The notes under the pieces are model-generated. The model made no database searches and was not told the origin of the DNA. It saw only the letters and a program-made list of their open reading frames with translations. Source: Clostridia bacterium (lineage in GTDB: Bacteria; Bacillota; Clostridia; TANB77; CAG-508). From it: a stretch of DNA of 64,000 bases. Shown here piece after piece: positions 32,695-41,250 of this stretch. The stretch's first letter is position 1, and each line of letters begins with the position of its first letter. The DNA lies in assembly GCA_017430135.1 (NCBI GenBank), contig JAFRNM010000019.1, positions 1-64,000 of the forward strand, written 5' to 3'. Position numbers and translations under genes: made by a program.

Positions 32695-33150
32695 TTATAG
32701 TTCTTCTTCCTCTTCATTTTCTCTGTATCTATTTAATGCTAATTCTAAGCCATATTTTAAGCGTTCATCATTATTAATATTATCTATTGTTAAACCTAAG
32801 GCAATTAAAGTATCATCTATATTATTTGTATAACCACATTCGTGATTAGCCAGTTCATATTCAAACATATCCTTTATATAGCCTTCTCCTGTTAAATCGT
32901 TTTTTATTGCATCTTTTTCTTCCTGTCTATGTCTTTTATTCATTTCATTGAAAGCTTGAACATCACTTTTTCTAATAAATCCTCCTCCAATGCCTATTCC
33001 AGTTATTTTATCTGTATCTTTTTCTGTAAGTCCTAAATCTTTCATAGCTTCTTTAAACTGTGATTCCGAAAATGCAAATTTAATTGGAAATTTATTAAAT
33101 TCTTTACTATGTTTTTCTTTCAATTTTTCATATTGATTAATATTTTTCAT
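32695..33150 (-). CDS. Conserved hypothetical protein at end of relaxase operon
   Basis: A 151-residue soluble protein with a Gly-rich motif (DKITGIGIGGGFIRKSD) near residue 53 and an acidic C-terminus (EEEEEL). It contains HECGYTNNIDDTLIALGL. Similar short proteins occur in clostridial mobile elements, but I cannot name a function. The start at 33150 has GGAGG 5 bp upstream. Confidence 0.65.
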   Translation of the reverse strand: MKNINQYEKLKEKHSKEFNKFPIKFAFSESQFKEAMKDLGLTEKDTDKITGIGIGGGFIRKSDVQAFNEMNKRHRQEEKDAIKNDLTGEGYIKDMFEYELANHECGYTNNIDDTLIALGLTIDNINNDERLKYGLELALNRYRENEEEEEL

Positions 33151-33173
33151 ACATACCTCCAAATTTTTTAAAA

Positions 33174-33455
33174 TTAGTTTATTGCATTATTCATAAGATT
33201 TATAAATTCTGTTCTTGTTACTTCATTTAAAATTACAGTTAATCCTATTGTAGATAAAATAGTAATTAATATTATAAATAATACCTTAGAAATTTTAAAA
33301 AATATTTCTACAACAGCTTTTAATATCTGTACCAATGTATTTTTATTTTCAATTACTATTTGTTCACTTTCTTTTAAATTAAACTTTTTCTTTAGCTTTT
33401 CTTCTTTCTTTTTATCTTTTAGTAAATCATTAATTGTTTTCTTTCTTTTCATCAT
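33174..33455 (-). CDS. Small single-pass membrane protein
   Basis: A 93-residue protein. A basic coiled-coil N-terminus (RKKTINDLLKDKKKEEKLKK) is followed by a membrane helix near residues 56-78 (VLFIILITILSTIGLTVIL). The start at 33455 follows GAGAGG by 8 bp. It sits between the ATPase-like and hypothetical genes of the relaxase operon. Confidence 0.65.
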   Translation of the reverse strand: MMKRKKTINDLLKDKKKEEKLKKKFNLKESEQIVIENKNTLVQILKAVVEIFFKISKVLFIILITILSTIGLTVILNEVTRTEFINLMNNAIN

Positions 33456-33459
33456 AACT

Positions 33460-34611
33460 TTAGCCTCTCTTCCTTTTAAACATTGGAAATGCAAACTTTT
33501 TCTTTTCTTCTTTTATAGTTTGATTTAGCATATATGGATGTAAAATATTTTCATATAAACTTTTATTCTTTGTTTCAAAAGGATCTAAAATTAGTTCAGA
33601 AAAATTAATTTTTTGCTCCCAATCATTTCCCATTGATTTTTTAAATTTTTCCCTATCATCATTTTTTATAAAATTTACAAAAAGAAAAGATTGTTTATCA
33701 TTTTCTAATGCAAAAAGGCAATCTACAAGTTTTTCTTCTTCCCATACTTTACTTCCAGAAACTATAAGCTTTAAATCTCTCGAAATAAAGTTATTTTTCA
33801 TTTCATCTGACATTTCATTAAAAGCACCAAAATCATATATATAAAATGAATACTCATATTTTTGAATTTCTGCAATATTTTCAGGTTTTTCATAGCAATC
33901 AATATCTTTGTATCTTATCATTTTTCTATCTGTAAATTTTATTGCCTCTGAAAGTCTTTCTAATGCTTGTATTGAATTGTGATTATTATTTTCTATATAA
34001 CAAGCACTAATATTTTCAAATGAATTTATGTATTTAGCAAGATTTAAAGCCAATGTAGTTGCTCCTTGATGTCGTTCCGATGAAGCTATACCTATTGTTA
34101 CTGTCTGTTTTACTTTAATATAATTTTCCTTAACGATAGTCTTATTAGTTCCTATATTTAGGCTTAAATCTTCTACTTGGTATTTCATTGCATTTCCAAA
34201 AGTCATTCCTTCAGGTGTTAGTGTTTTTTTCAACTCCTCTATAAAATAGTAATCATTATTAGTTGTTATAATATTATAAATACCTAAATTAAAGATTTTT
34301 CCTAATAAAAAATCTCCTTGTTTATATCCTTCAGCAATAATAATTATTCTTAAATCATATTTTTGTCTTATTAGTTTTAAGCAATCAATTATTTCGTTAT
34401 CTTTAGAAGAACAAAATGCTGAAAGGTCAATAATTAAATAATCTATTCCTTTAAGATTTTTTAGTTCAGTTCTAAAAAACAGCTCAATATCATAAGTATT
34501 TATAAATCTTATAGACTGATATATTTTACTTTCTTTCATAACATTTTCTAAATCGGCTCTTATGTTAGCAGAAATATAAATATATTTTTTAAATGTATAA
34601 TTTTCTTCCAT
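33460..34611 (-). CDS. MinD/ParA-fold protein with degenerate P-loop
   Basis: A 383-residue protein. Its first 130 residues resemble a receiver-like or pseudo-receiver domain (IDYLIIDLSAFCS), followed by a MinD/ParA-like fold. The nucleotide-binding loop reads IGIASSERHQGATTLALNLA near residue 170. The usual lysine before the Thr pair is absent, so ATP hydrolysis may be lost. The pattern recalls CpaE-type proteins of pilus assembly, which join a pseudo-receiver to a MinD fold. It may position the relaxosome or the channel. Confidence 0.6.
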   Translation of the reverse strand: MEENYTFKKYIYISANIRADLENVMKESKIYQSIRFINTYDIELFFRTELKNLKGIDYLIIDLSAFCSSKDNEIIDCLKLIRQKYDLRIIIIAEGYKQGDFLLGKIFNLGIYNIITTNNDYYFIEELKKTLTPEGMTFGNAMKYQVEDLSLNIGTNKTIVKENYIKVKQTVTIGIASSERHQGATTLALNLAKYINSFENISACYIENNNHNSIQALERLSEAIKFTDRKMIRYKDIDCYEKPENIAEIQKYEYSFYIYDFGAFNEMSDEMKNNFISRDLKLIVSGSKVWEEEKLVDCLFALENDKQSFLFVNFIKNDDREKFKKSMGNDWEQKINFSELILDPFETKNKSLYENILHPYMLNQTIKEEKKKFAFPMFKRKRG

Positions 34612-34630
34612 TTTTCTACCTTCTTTCTTG

Positions 34631-36365
34631 TTATTCTATGAACCAATCAAAACCACTTGAATTTTGTATTTTCTTCAGTTCTGCCATCCTTTGTTCTTTT
34701 GTCATATTGTTATAATTTACGCCTTTTAATCTATTAGCTTTTGCTCTTAATGAAATATTTTCTTTTGACATTCCATTAAATATTGAAGCAATCAAATCTC
34801 TTGTTTGTTTTTCATTTTGTCTTTCTTCAAATAATTCCTGGTTAAGTTTAAATTCTAATCCTTTAAGTTCATACTCCTTTTTAGCTTTCAAATACTCTTC
34901 TTCTCTGTTTTCTTTTATAGATTGTTTTAACACTTGTAATATTTGATTTCCTATCTTATTTAACATTTCATCTCTAGCTTTATTTTTTACTCTATCATAA
35001 TCTGATTTATTATCTATATCTGCTAAAATTCTTGCAATTTCTAATGAAGCTTTTATATAATTATCAAATTGAATTTTACAATCAATAGATGTATTTAAAA
35101 TAAGATTTGAAATTTTATCTATTTGTTTTTTTACATCTGATGATTGATATTCATACTTAAATGTAATTTTATCAACTCCAAATTTTTCTAAGTTTTCCTT
35201 TTCAATAATTTTCTTTAGATATATGATTTTATTAGTAATCTCTGTAAAACTTTTTTCTCTAAACTCATAAGATAAAATATTATTAGGAATAATACTTGGC
35301 ATAATTTCTCTAAGTTCATTATCAATATTTATTTCTTTTTCCATTTGTTCTTTAATTACACTCTCTAATTCCTCTTTTGACTTTGCAATTTTAATATCAC
35401 TAAAATTAGTTAAAAAGCATCCTGTATCTGTAAAATCATTATTTTTATATAAAACACTATGAACTCCATTATTTTTAAATCTTACAACTTCATTTTCTTC
35501 TTTAACAAAATGACCATAATACTTTTTGAAATTCCTTTGAACATCTTTTGAAATCTCCACAAAGTTTTCAGGATTTTTGGTGTCATAAAAATATACTTTT
35601 TCACCTACTTTTAGTTTTTCTGTGTATGTTTTTAACAATGTTTCCACATAAGATGTATCAACAATATTTAATTCTATATCTGGATTCTTCAACTCTTCTC
35701 TAATTTTTAGTTTGTACTTTTCAAGCTCTTCTTTTGAAAGTTTTCCCATATCTTTTTTAGAAACATTTTTTATATCATATAGCTTTTCGAGTTCTTCTTT
35801 AAACACTTCTTTTGCTACACACTTTCTAATATCTTTATATTTTAAAAATGGTTTATGCTGAAGCATTAAATTTTGATCCTTATTCCAATAAACCAAATGA
35901 CAATGAGGATGTCCTTTTTTTGAATGATATGAAGCTGACCATTCTATTGATTGTGTTGGTATTTCAGAAGCTCTTGCAATATCATATATTCTTTTATACA
36001 ATACATTTTTCCAAGCCTCTTTATCCATTCCATATCTTAAACTATCTTCTTCAGTTACAGACAAAACAGTTTTAAATATATCAACATTTTGCTTTGAATA
36101 TTTTGAAATAATTTTACTTATTTCTTTTAATTCTAAATCCTCTATATTTAATAAACTTCCATCTTCAGCATAAACTTGCCCAAATAATCCATGTTCAATA
36201 TTTTCATCTTTTACTGTACCAGGTCTTAATCCAATATATTCTAAATGAAGCTTATTCAAATATGCTTGTAATGAGGAATTTTTCCCTTTTCCGACTATAT
36301 TTTTTCATTATTTCTTCTTTATTTATCCACTTAAAAACTACTCCTGATTTTCCACCCTCTAACAT
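34631..36365 (-). CDS. MobP/MobL-type relaxase read through one +1 frameshift
   Basis: A relaxase of about 577 residues that nicks at the transfer origin and pilots the strand. The 24-codon start (36365-36294, MLEGGKSGVVFKWINKEE...) has GGAG 9 bp upstream. A +1 shift at the CGG codon then continues as GKGKNSSLQAYLNKLHLEYI in the main frame to 34631. Visible motifs are EYIGLRPG with a candidate catalytic tyrosine, EHGLFG, and the HUH metal motif GHPHCHLVYWN near residue 160. The C-terminal half is helical. Without the shift the product stops after about 37 residues. Initiation at a TTG in the main frame (36259) has no binding site. It could instead be an inactivating mutation. Confidence 0.82.
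36291..36293 (-). other. Candidate +1 frameshift site 3 (CGG), relaxase
   Basis: In frame 0 the minus strand reads TAT AGT CGG AAA AGG and reaches TAA 13 codons after the CGG. Skipping the C gives AGT GGA AAA GGG AAA, which enters the main relaxase frame. Confidence 0.6.
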
Positions 36366-36379
36366 TTTTCATTACTCCT

Positions 36380-36832
36380 TTAAAAATCTTCTAATTTCAT
36401 ATTATTAGGAAACATCTTTGTAATATCTTCATCTAAACTATAATTTTTAACTGCTCTATATCCCATTGCTTCAGCTTTATTTATTAAAGTTTTGAGAAAT
36501 TCCTTTTCATCATCTGTATTAAACATATAAGCTAACACTTGACCTTGAATAAAAATACTAGCATAACCAGATTTTGTTGATTTAGATAAAAATTTAATAA
36601 TTCTATCCATATAAGGTTTCATTTCTTTTCTAATTGTATTTTCTATTATTTCTGTTGTTATAGCCAAGTCATCTTTATTAGCATGAATTTTTAAAAATGA
36701 ATTTACAGCTTCATTCATTACTTCACTAAATGTTTTATTAGTATCAGCCATATATTTAAGAACTTTTATATTTACATCTTTAGGAATGTAAACAGTTTTT
36801 TTCACATTTGTTTTTTTAGTTATTTTTGGCAT
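36380..36832 (-). CDS. Relaxosome accessory protein with ribbon-helix-helix start
   Basis: A 150-residue protein. The N-terminus (KTVYIPKDVNIKVLKYMADT, then SEVMNEAVNSFL) fits a ribbon-helix-helix DNA-binding domain. The rest is helical. Position directly before the relaxase gene fits a MobC-like protein that binds the transfer origin and loads the relaxase. It is the first gene after promoter module 5. Confidence 0.75.
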   Translation of the reverse strand: MPKITKKTNVKKTVYIPKDVNIKVLKYMADTNKTFSEVMNEAVNSFLKIHANKDDLAITTEIIENTIRKEMKPYMDRIIKFLSKSTKSGYASIFIQGQVLAYMFNTDDEKEFLKTLINKAEAMGYRAVKNYSLDEDITKMFPNNMKLEDF

Positions 36833-36858
36833 AATATTGACCTCCTTTTTTAAAAAAT

Positions 36859-36893
36859 AAAGAGTTCCTTTTTTGTATAAAAAGAACTCTTTT
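36859..36893 (-). terminator. Leader terminator/attenuator, module 5
   Basis: On the minus strand AAAAGAGTTCTTTTT pairs with AAAAAGGAACTCTTT (one bulge), and ATTTTTT follows. It lies 27 bp before the accessory protein start. Confidence 0.75.
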
Positions 36894-36939
36894 AGAGAGA
36901 ATTTAATATGACTTTTCTAGATGCCTTCCAAATAAATAT

Positions 36940-36991
36940 TACATTATTTTATATTAAAAGTAAATGTCAGTTTTTGCACAGATTTTGTAAG
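36940..36991 (-). promoter_or_regulatory. Conserved promoter module 5
   Basis: The conserved block at 36957-36988 has CTGACA and TAATGT at 18-bp spacing on the minus strand. It drives the relaxase operon 36832-32695. The leader to the hairpin is longer here than in modules 1-3. Confidence 0.72.
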
Positions 36992-37003
36992 CTTTATTTT
37001 TAA

Positions 37004-37119
37004 TAGCAGGATAAACATAGCGGTCGCTATGTAAAAAACACATAAAAGGCAAGCCTTTTAGTAGCATTATTAAGTAAAAATTTGCAGTATTTTAACTTCC
37101 GTAATTCACTTAGTGAATT
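37004..37119. repeat. Left copy of 115-bp inverted repeat (three palindromes)
   Basis: About 85-90 percent identical, by eye, to the inverse of 41038-41152. It contains the perfect palindromes ACATAGCGGTCGCTATGT (37015-37032) and AATTCACTTAGTGAATT (37103-37119), plus AAAAGGCAAGCCTTTT (37044-37059). It is placed between the parB-like gene and the relaxase promoter, where a transfer origin would be expected. Confidence 0.8.
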
Positions 37120-37122
37120 TTT

Positions 37123-38358
37123 TTACATTTTTTCTAAATTATATGCTATTAAATCTTTTATAATTTTCTCTTTTAGTTCCTTTAAATCTTCGATATTATC
37201 ATAAAATCCATTTAATTTTTCGACTTCAATTGTAACCTTTTTTGATTTCTCAGTTGGCTTATTTAATATCTTTTTAATTAAATCCATATTTAAAATTTCT
37301 TTAGAATCCTTTAATAATTTTGCTTGATTTTCTGAAATATTTGTATTATCATTTGCTATCATTTTTGCAATTATTTTTTGTTCTGGCTTTCTTAAATAGC
37401 TTATACTTTCTGCTTGTTTTAACTTTAATTTCTTTTGGTCTACTAATTGCTGTAGTCCTTCATCTAGGTAGTTTAATCTCAAATATCTTTGTAAATTACC
37501 TGTAGACATATTCTCTATTTCTTGTATTTTTTCTCTTATACTTCCTTGTTCTTGATTTCCTTCATCTCCATATAATTCAGCTTCAATTTTTTCTCTAATT
37601 CTTTTAGATCTATAAGCACTTTGCCTCATTAATAATGCTCTTGCTCTTTCTGAAGGTAATATTTCTTCTCTCGTAGCAAGGTTGGCATCTACTAAATATA
37701 ATTTAGCTTCATCATCTGTTAAACCTTTTTTTACTTTACAAGGGAAATATATTATTCCTGCTTTTTCTCCACAATACTTTCTGTTATGTCCTGAAAGTAT
37801 TTGATATTTTCCATTTTCAAGTGGTCTAACAATTAAAGGTTGTATAATTCCATTAATTCTAATAGAACGAACCATTTCTTCATTTTGTGCCTCATTATAA
37901 AGTTTAAAAGGTTGGTCTGGATAATCTTCTAAATCTTCAAATTTAAGATATTTTATTTCGTTATTATTAGATTTTTCTTCAGTTGTTTTTTCTTCAGAAG
38001 AATTATAATTGTACTTCTCGTCATCATCATAATTTATTTCTTCGTTTATAGCATTTATCTCCTTTTCTTCTGTATCAGTATAACTATAATTTTCTTCTTT
38101 TGTTTCTTGTATTTCTTTTTCTTCAGTATTATTATTTTCAACTATCTCTTGTTCCTTATTTACTTCATTTTGCTTCTGTACTAATCCCTCATCTTTACCA
38201 TAAACTTTGTCAATGTCTGTATCAGCCAAAACTCTCCTATCAATTCTTTGTTTAGCTTCTTCTTTGGTTACTCCCTCATTTTTCCATTCTTCTAAATCTC
38301 TCATGTATTCATCATAATGCTTTCTCATAAGATAATAATTTCTTTGTTCCTCTGCCAT
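37123..38358 (-). CDS. ParB-like partition/nuclease-domain protein
   Basis: A 411-residue protein. A charged, disordered N-terminal region (about residues 1-135, rich in Glu and Asn) precedes a ParB N-terminal domain: DYPDQPFKLYNE, then IRINGIIQPLIVRPL and the LSGHNRKY motif. A helix-turn-helix region follows around MSTGNLQRYLRLNYLDEG. ParB proteins bind parS-like sites and may use CTP. No ParA is next to it. It would stabilise the excised circular form or act on the flanking palindromes. Confidence 0.87.
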   Translation of the reverse strand: MAEEQRNYYLMRKHYDEYMRDLEEWKNEGVTKEEAKQRIDRRVLADTDIDKVYGKDEGLVQKQNEVNKEQEIVENNNTEEKEIQETKEENYSYTDTEEKEINAINEEINYDDDEKYNYNSSEEKTTEEKSNNNEIKYLKFEDLEDYPDQPFKLYNEAQNEEMVRSIRINGIIQPLIVRPLENGKYQILSGHNRKYCGEKAGIIYFPCKVKKGLTDDEAKLYLVDANLATREEILPSERARALLMRQSAYRSKRIREKIEAELYGDEGNQEQGSIREKIQEIENMSTGNLQRYLRLNYLDEGLQQLVDQKKLKLKQAESISYLRKPEQKIIAKMIANDNTNISENQAKLLKDSKEILNMDLIKKILNKPTEKSKKVTIEVEKLNGFYDNIEDLKELKEKIIKDLIAYNLEKM

Positions 38359-38394
38359 AGCAAAACTCCTTTCTACAAATTAATATTTAAAAAG

Positions 38395-38426
38395 AAAAAA
38401 GCCCAAAGATTTTTCTTTGAACTTTT
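38395..38426 (-). terminator. Leader terminator/attenuator, module 6
   Basis: An AAAAGTTCAAAGA/TCTTTGGGCTTTTTT hairpin with U-run on the minus strand, 37 bp before the ParB-like gene. It is a compensated variant of modules 1-3: the AGAGA/TCTCT stem is here AAAGA/TCTTT. Confidence 0.78.
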
Positions 38427-38439
38427 TCTTAGTTTTTAC

Positions 38440-38493
38440 TATAGCTTAGAATTATCTAAAAGTAAATGTCAGTTTTTGCACAGTTTTTGTTAT
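38440..38493 (-). promoter_or_regulatory. Conserved promoter module 6
   Basis: The conserved block at 38459-38490 has CTGACA on the minus strand. The -10 region is less clear (TAAGCT at the same spacing; TATAGT further down). It drives the ParB-like gene. Confidence 0.68.
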
Positions 38494-38672
38494 TATTCTA
38501 TTGTAAGCTTGTTCCTTTTTTCAATTAGTTTCTTTCTATCGATTGTGTTTGATATATGTAATAAAATTAGAGAAATAATTAATCCTACTATTTCAATAAT
38601 AAGCATTACCCATATCGAATTGTCTCCTGCAATGTTTCTTATGTATTCTTCAAATGTTAAGATTTGTTCCAT
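38493..38672 (-). CDS. Small membrane protein after topB
   Basis: A 59-residue protein with one membrane helix (WVMLIIEIVGLIISLILLHI) and a basic C-terminal tail. The ribosome binding site is weak, so the call is tentative. It lies between the topoisomerase gene and promoter module 6. Confidence 0.5.
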   Translation of the reverse strand: MEQILTFEEYIRNIAGDNSIWVMLIIEIVGLIISLILLHISNTIDRKKLIEKRNKLTIE

Positions 38673-38746
38673 AATCAAATTGCATCATCTCCAATCATTA
38701 ACATAATTATAACACATAAGTTGGTATTTGGCAAATTTTTCCAATT

Positions 38747-40867
38747 TTATTTATACTTAAATTCAAATTTTATCTTTCTTTCGTTATCTAATACAAGTTT
38801 TGCATTAAAGTTCTTTCCTGCTCTTGAAACAAATCCTTGCAACAATCCTGTTTCCCCATTATCTAATAATTGTTTTGCTTCAGATTTAGATATATCTCTT
38901 CCTGCAATATTTTTTCCTATAAAAAATTTACAACCATCTTTATATCCACAACAACCATATCCAGCCTTATTCTCTACAACAATATTATGACATATAGGAC
39001 ATAGACCTAATTTAGTTTTAGACTTTTTATTACTCTTTTTAGAATTAGATTCAACTCTTTCTATTTCAATATTTTTATTAACTATTTCTTTAATTTGTTG
39101 TTCTTCAGTTTTTAATAAATCCTTGATTAGTATTTCATTATTATAAATTTTCTTTAAATTTTGAGATAATTCTACAGTCTTTTCTTTATATAGATTTATA
39201 TTCAATTGATTAAGTATTTCAATAAATCTTTCTCCTAAAGGAGTTATTGACAATACATTTTTTTCAGCTTTTATATAGCCAATTTTTTTAACCTTTTCTA
39301 CTGTTCCAGATCTTGTTGCTGGAGTTCCAATTTCTATACCTTTTAAAATTGCTTTGTAATCTTCGTCATCATCTGCATTTTCTTCATCATTATCTATTTC
39401 TTGTTTTTTAAATGGCTTTTCGAAAAATTTATTAAGTTCCGCTTCTGTTACCTTACTTGGAGGCGTAGTTTGTTTTTCTTCCAATTTGAAATTACAATTT
39501 AGCATTTCTCCTTCAGTAAAATTAGGTATTGCCTTTTCAGATAAATCATTCTCATATTTTAAATATCCTAATTGCAATATTGATGTTCCTTTTAGCTTTG
39601 CTTGATTCTTATATTCATTACTAACGTTTTGAATTTCAAATGTTATTGTAGTTTGATTTAATTTACATTCCTCTTTACAGAAATTTGCCATAAATCTATT
39701 TTTAACAACATTATATAATTTAGCTTCTTCATCTATAAGTTTTGAAACATCTGGTATTTTTTCTGTTATAGTAATAGCACTATGAGATTCAACCTTTGAA
39801 GAATCAAATATTGCTTTCGTAACTTTTAATTCAATATCTGAATTATTTATTACTTTAATAATATTTTCTACTTTTGGTATTTCTTCTTCTGCCATATATT
39901 CAGTATTAGTTCTTGGATATGTTAAATACCCTTTTTCATATAAGCTTTGAACTATACTTAATGTTTTATTTAAGCTAATCTTATATTTCTTTGACATATA
40001 GTTTTGTAAACTTGCTAATGAAAATAATTTTTTAGGTTTCTTTATTGTTGTTTTATTATCTACAGATATAACTTTTATATTTGCATTTTTAAAATTGTTT
40101 TCTATATTTCTTGCCGCTTCTAATTGTTCTTTTTTCCATTTAAAATCTGTAAAATCAATTTTTATTTTTTGTCCTTCTTTTTCAATTTCTCCTGGCAAAG
40201 TATAATATGTTTCTGGTTTAAAGTTTTTTATTTCCATATCTCTATCATAAATATATTTAACTGTTGGAATAATAACTCTTCCTGTATTTAAAGTAGTTCC
40301 TGCTTTCAAAGATATATAACGAGTAAGATTAATACCATATAGCCAATCTATATAACTTCTTGCTAATCCTTCTTTATATAAATTCTCTGTATTTTTTATA
40401 TCTCTAGCATATTTTAATTCTTTTCTAATTGTATTTTCTGTTTGGTCCTCTAACCAAATTCTTTTTACTTGCTTTTGTATTTTTAATTCGCTGAAGATTT
40501 TATAAATTACAAGATTTATTAAAACTTCTCCTTCTCTGTCGGCATCTCCTGAGTTTATAATACAACCAACATCTTGTCTGTTTATCAAATCCTTTATTAG
40601 TTTGTATCTCTTTTTTATTCCAGAATCGTTTTTTATTTTATATTTAAACTTTTCTGGAAAAAATGGAATATCTTCCATAGACCACGATTTTTTATTTTCT
40701 CCAGTATAATCTTCTATATCATATAATGTTAGTAAATGACCGAATACTGATGTTACAATATAGTTTTGTCCTTCGTAATAATCTTGTTTTCTTGTCATTC
40801 CTCCTATTGCTCCTACAATTTTTTGTGCCAATGATGGCTTCTCTGCAATAATTAATGTTTTACTCAT
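38747..40867 (-). CDS. topB: DNA topoisomerase III
   Basis: A 706-residue type IA topoisomerase. The Toprim start is TLIIAEKPSLAQKI, the acidic triad is in SGDADREGE near residue 99, and the active-site tyrosine is in GYLTYPRTNTEYM near residue 325. GTPATRSGTVEKV follows. The C-terminus has a zinc finger with CPIC and CC. It relaxes or decatenates single-stranded DNA during transfer and replication. The start at 40867 has AAGGAG 8 bp upstream. A topB gene is a common companion in Gram-positive conjugative elements. Confidence 0.95.
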   Translation of the reverse strand: MSKTLIIAEKPSLAQKIVGAIGGMTRKQDYYEGQNYIVTSVFGHLLTLYDIEDYTGENKKSWSMEDIPFFPEKFKYKIKNDSGIKKRYKLIKDLINRQDVGCIINSGDADREGEVLINLVIYKIFSELKIQKQVKRIWLEDQTENTIRKELKYARDIKNTENLYKEGLARSYIDWLYGINLTRYISLKAGTTLNTGRVIIPTVKYIYDRDMEIKNFKPETYYTLPGEIEKEGQKIKIDFTDFKWKKEQLEAARNIENNFKNANIKVISVDNKTTIKKPKKLFSLASLQNYMSKKYKISLNKTLSIVQSLYEKGYLTYPRTNTEYMAEEEIPKVENIIKVINNSDIELKVTKAIFDSSKVESHSAITITEKIPDVSKLIDEEAKLYNVVKNRFMANFCKEECKLNQTTITFEIQNVSNEYKNQAKLKGTSILQLGYLKYENDLSEKAIPNFTEGEMLNCNFKLEEKQTTPPSKVTEAELNKFFEKPFKKQEIDNDEENADDDEDYKAILKGIEIGTPATRSGTVEKVKKIGYIKAEKNVLSITPLGERFIEILNQLNINLYKEKTVELSQNLKKIYNNEILIKDLLKTEEQQIKEIVNKNIEIERVESNSKKSNKKSKTKLGLCPICHNIVVENKAGYGCCGYKDGCKFFIGKNIAGRDISKSEAKQLLDNGETGLLQGFVSRAGKNFNAKLVLDNERKIKFEFKYK

Positions 40868-40884
40868 ATACATTTCTCCTTCCA

Positions 40885-40919
40885 TAAAAAAATGGAGAAA
40901 GACTTTTATAGTCCTCCTC
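40885..40919 (-). terminator. Leader terminator/attenuator, module 7
   Basis: On the minus strand GGAGGAGGACT pairs with AGTCTTTCTCC (two G-U pairs), and ATTTTTTTA follows. A second hairpin (ACTTTTATAA/TTATAAAAGT, 40942-40966) lies upstream in the same leader. Confidence 0.72.
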
Positions 40920-40977
40920 CTAAATAAAGATAATAAGGCTTACTTTTATAAACTCCTTATAAAAGTAGCTTAAATAT

Positions 40978-41028
40978 ATTATAATTTTTTATGAAAGTAA
41001 ATGTCATATTTTGCACAGATTTTGTAAA
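40978..41028 (-). promoter_or_regulatory. Conserved promoter module 7
   Basis: The conserved block at 40994-41025 has an ATGACA -35-like element, and a perfect TATAAT lies at 40983-40978 on the minus strand with 17-18 bp spacing. This is the clearest promoter of the seven. It drives topB. The 40868-41250 gap holds only this module and the repeat copy. Confidence 0.75.
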
Positions 41029-41037
41029 ATCACAAAA

Positions 41038-41152
41038 AATTCACTAAGTGAATTGAGGCATCTAATATACTGCATTTTTCACTCCCATAATGTTACTAAA
41101 AGGCTTGCCTTTTATGTGTCTTCTACATAGCGACCGCTATGTTTATCCTGCC
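41038..41152. repeat. Right copy of 115-bp inverted repeat (three palindromes)
   Basis: The inverse of 37004-37119, with palindromes AATTCACTAAGTGAATT (41038-41054) and ACATAGCGACCGCTATGT (41125-41142) and AAAAGGCTTGCCTTTT (41098-41113). Together the two copies enclose topB, the small membrane gene and the ParB-like gene. Confidence 0.8.
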
Positions 41153-41250
41153 ATTAACTCTCACTGAACTCACTTTTTAAATAATTTATATATAATACCA
41201 AAAAATATATCTGAACTATAAAATTCAAATATATTTTTTATAAATTTATT

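Noticed and set aside
34631..36259. Relaxase starting at the TTG at 36259
   Set aside because: There is no ribosome binding site before it, the conserved N-terminal motif lies just upstream in the same frame, and a good ATG with GGAG feeds into that frame through the CGG site.
37015..37032. CGG inside the palindrome as a further codon use
   Set aside because: It is intergenic. The same holds for the copy at 41125-41142, so it does not count against CGG avoidance in coding sequence.
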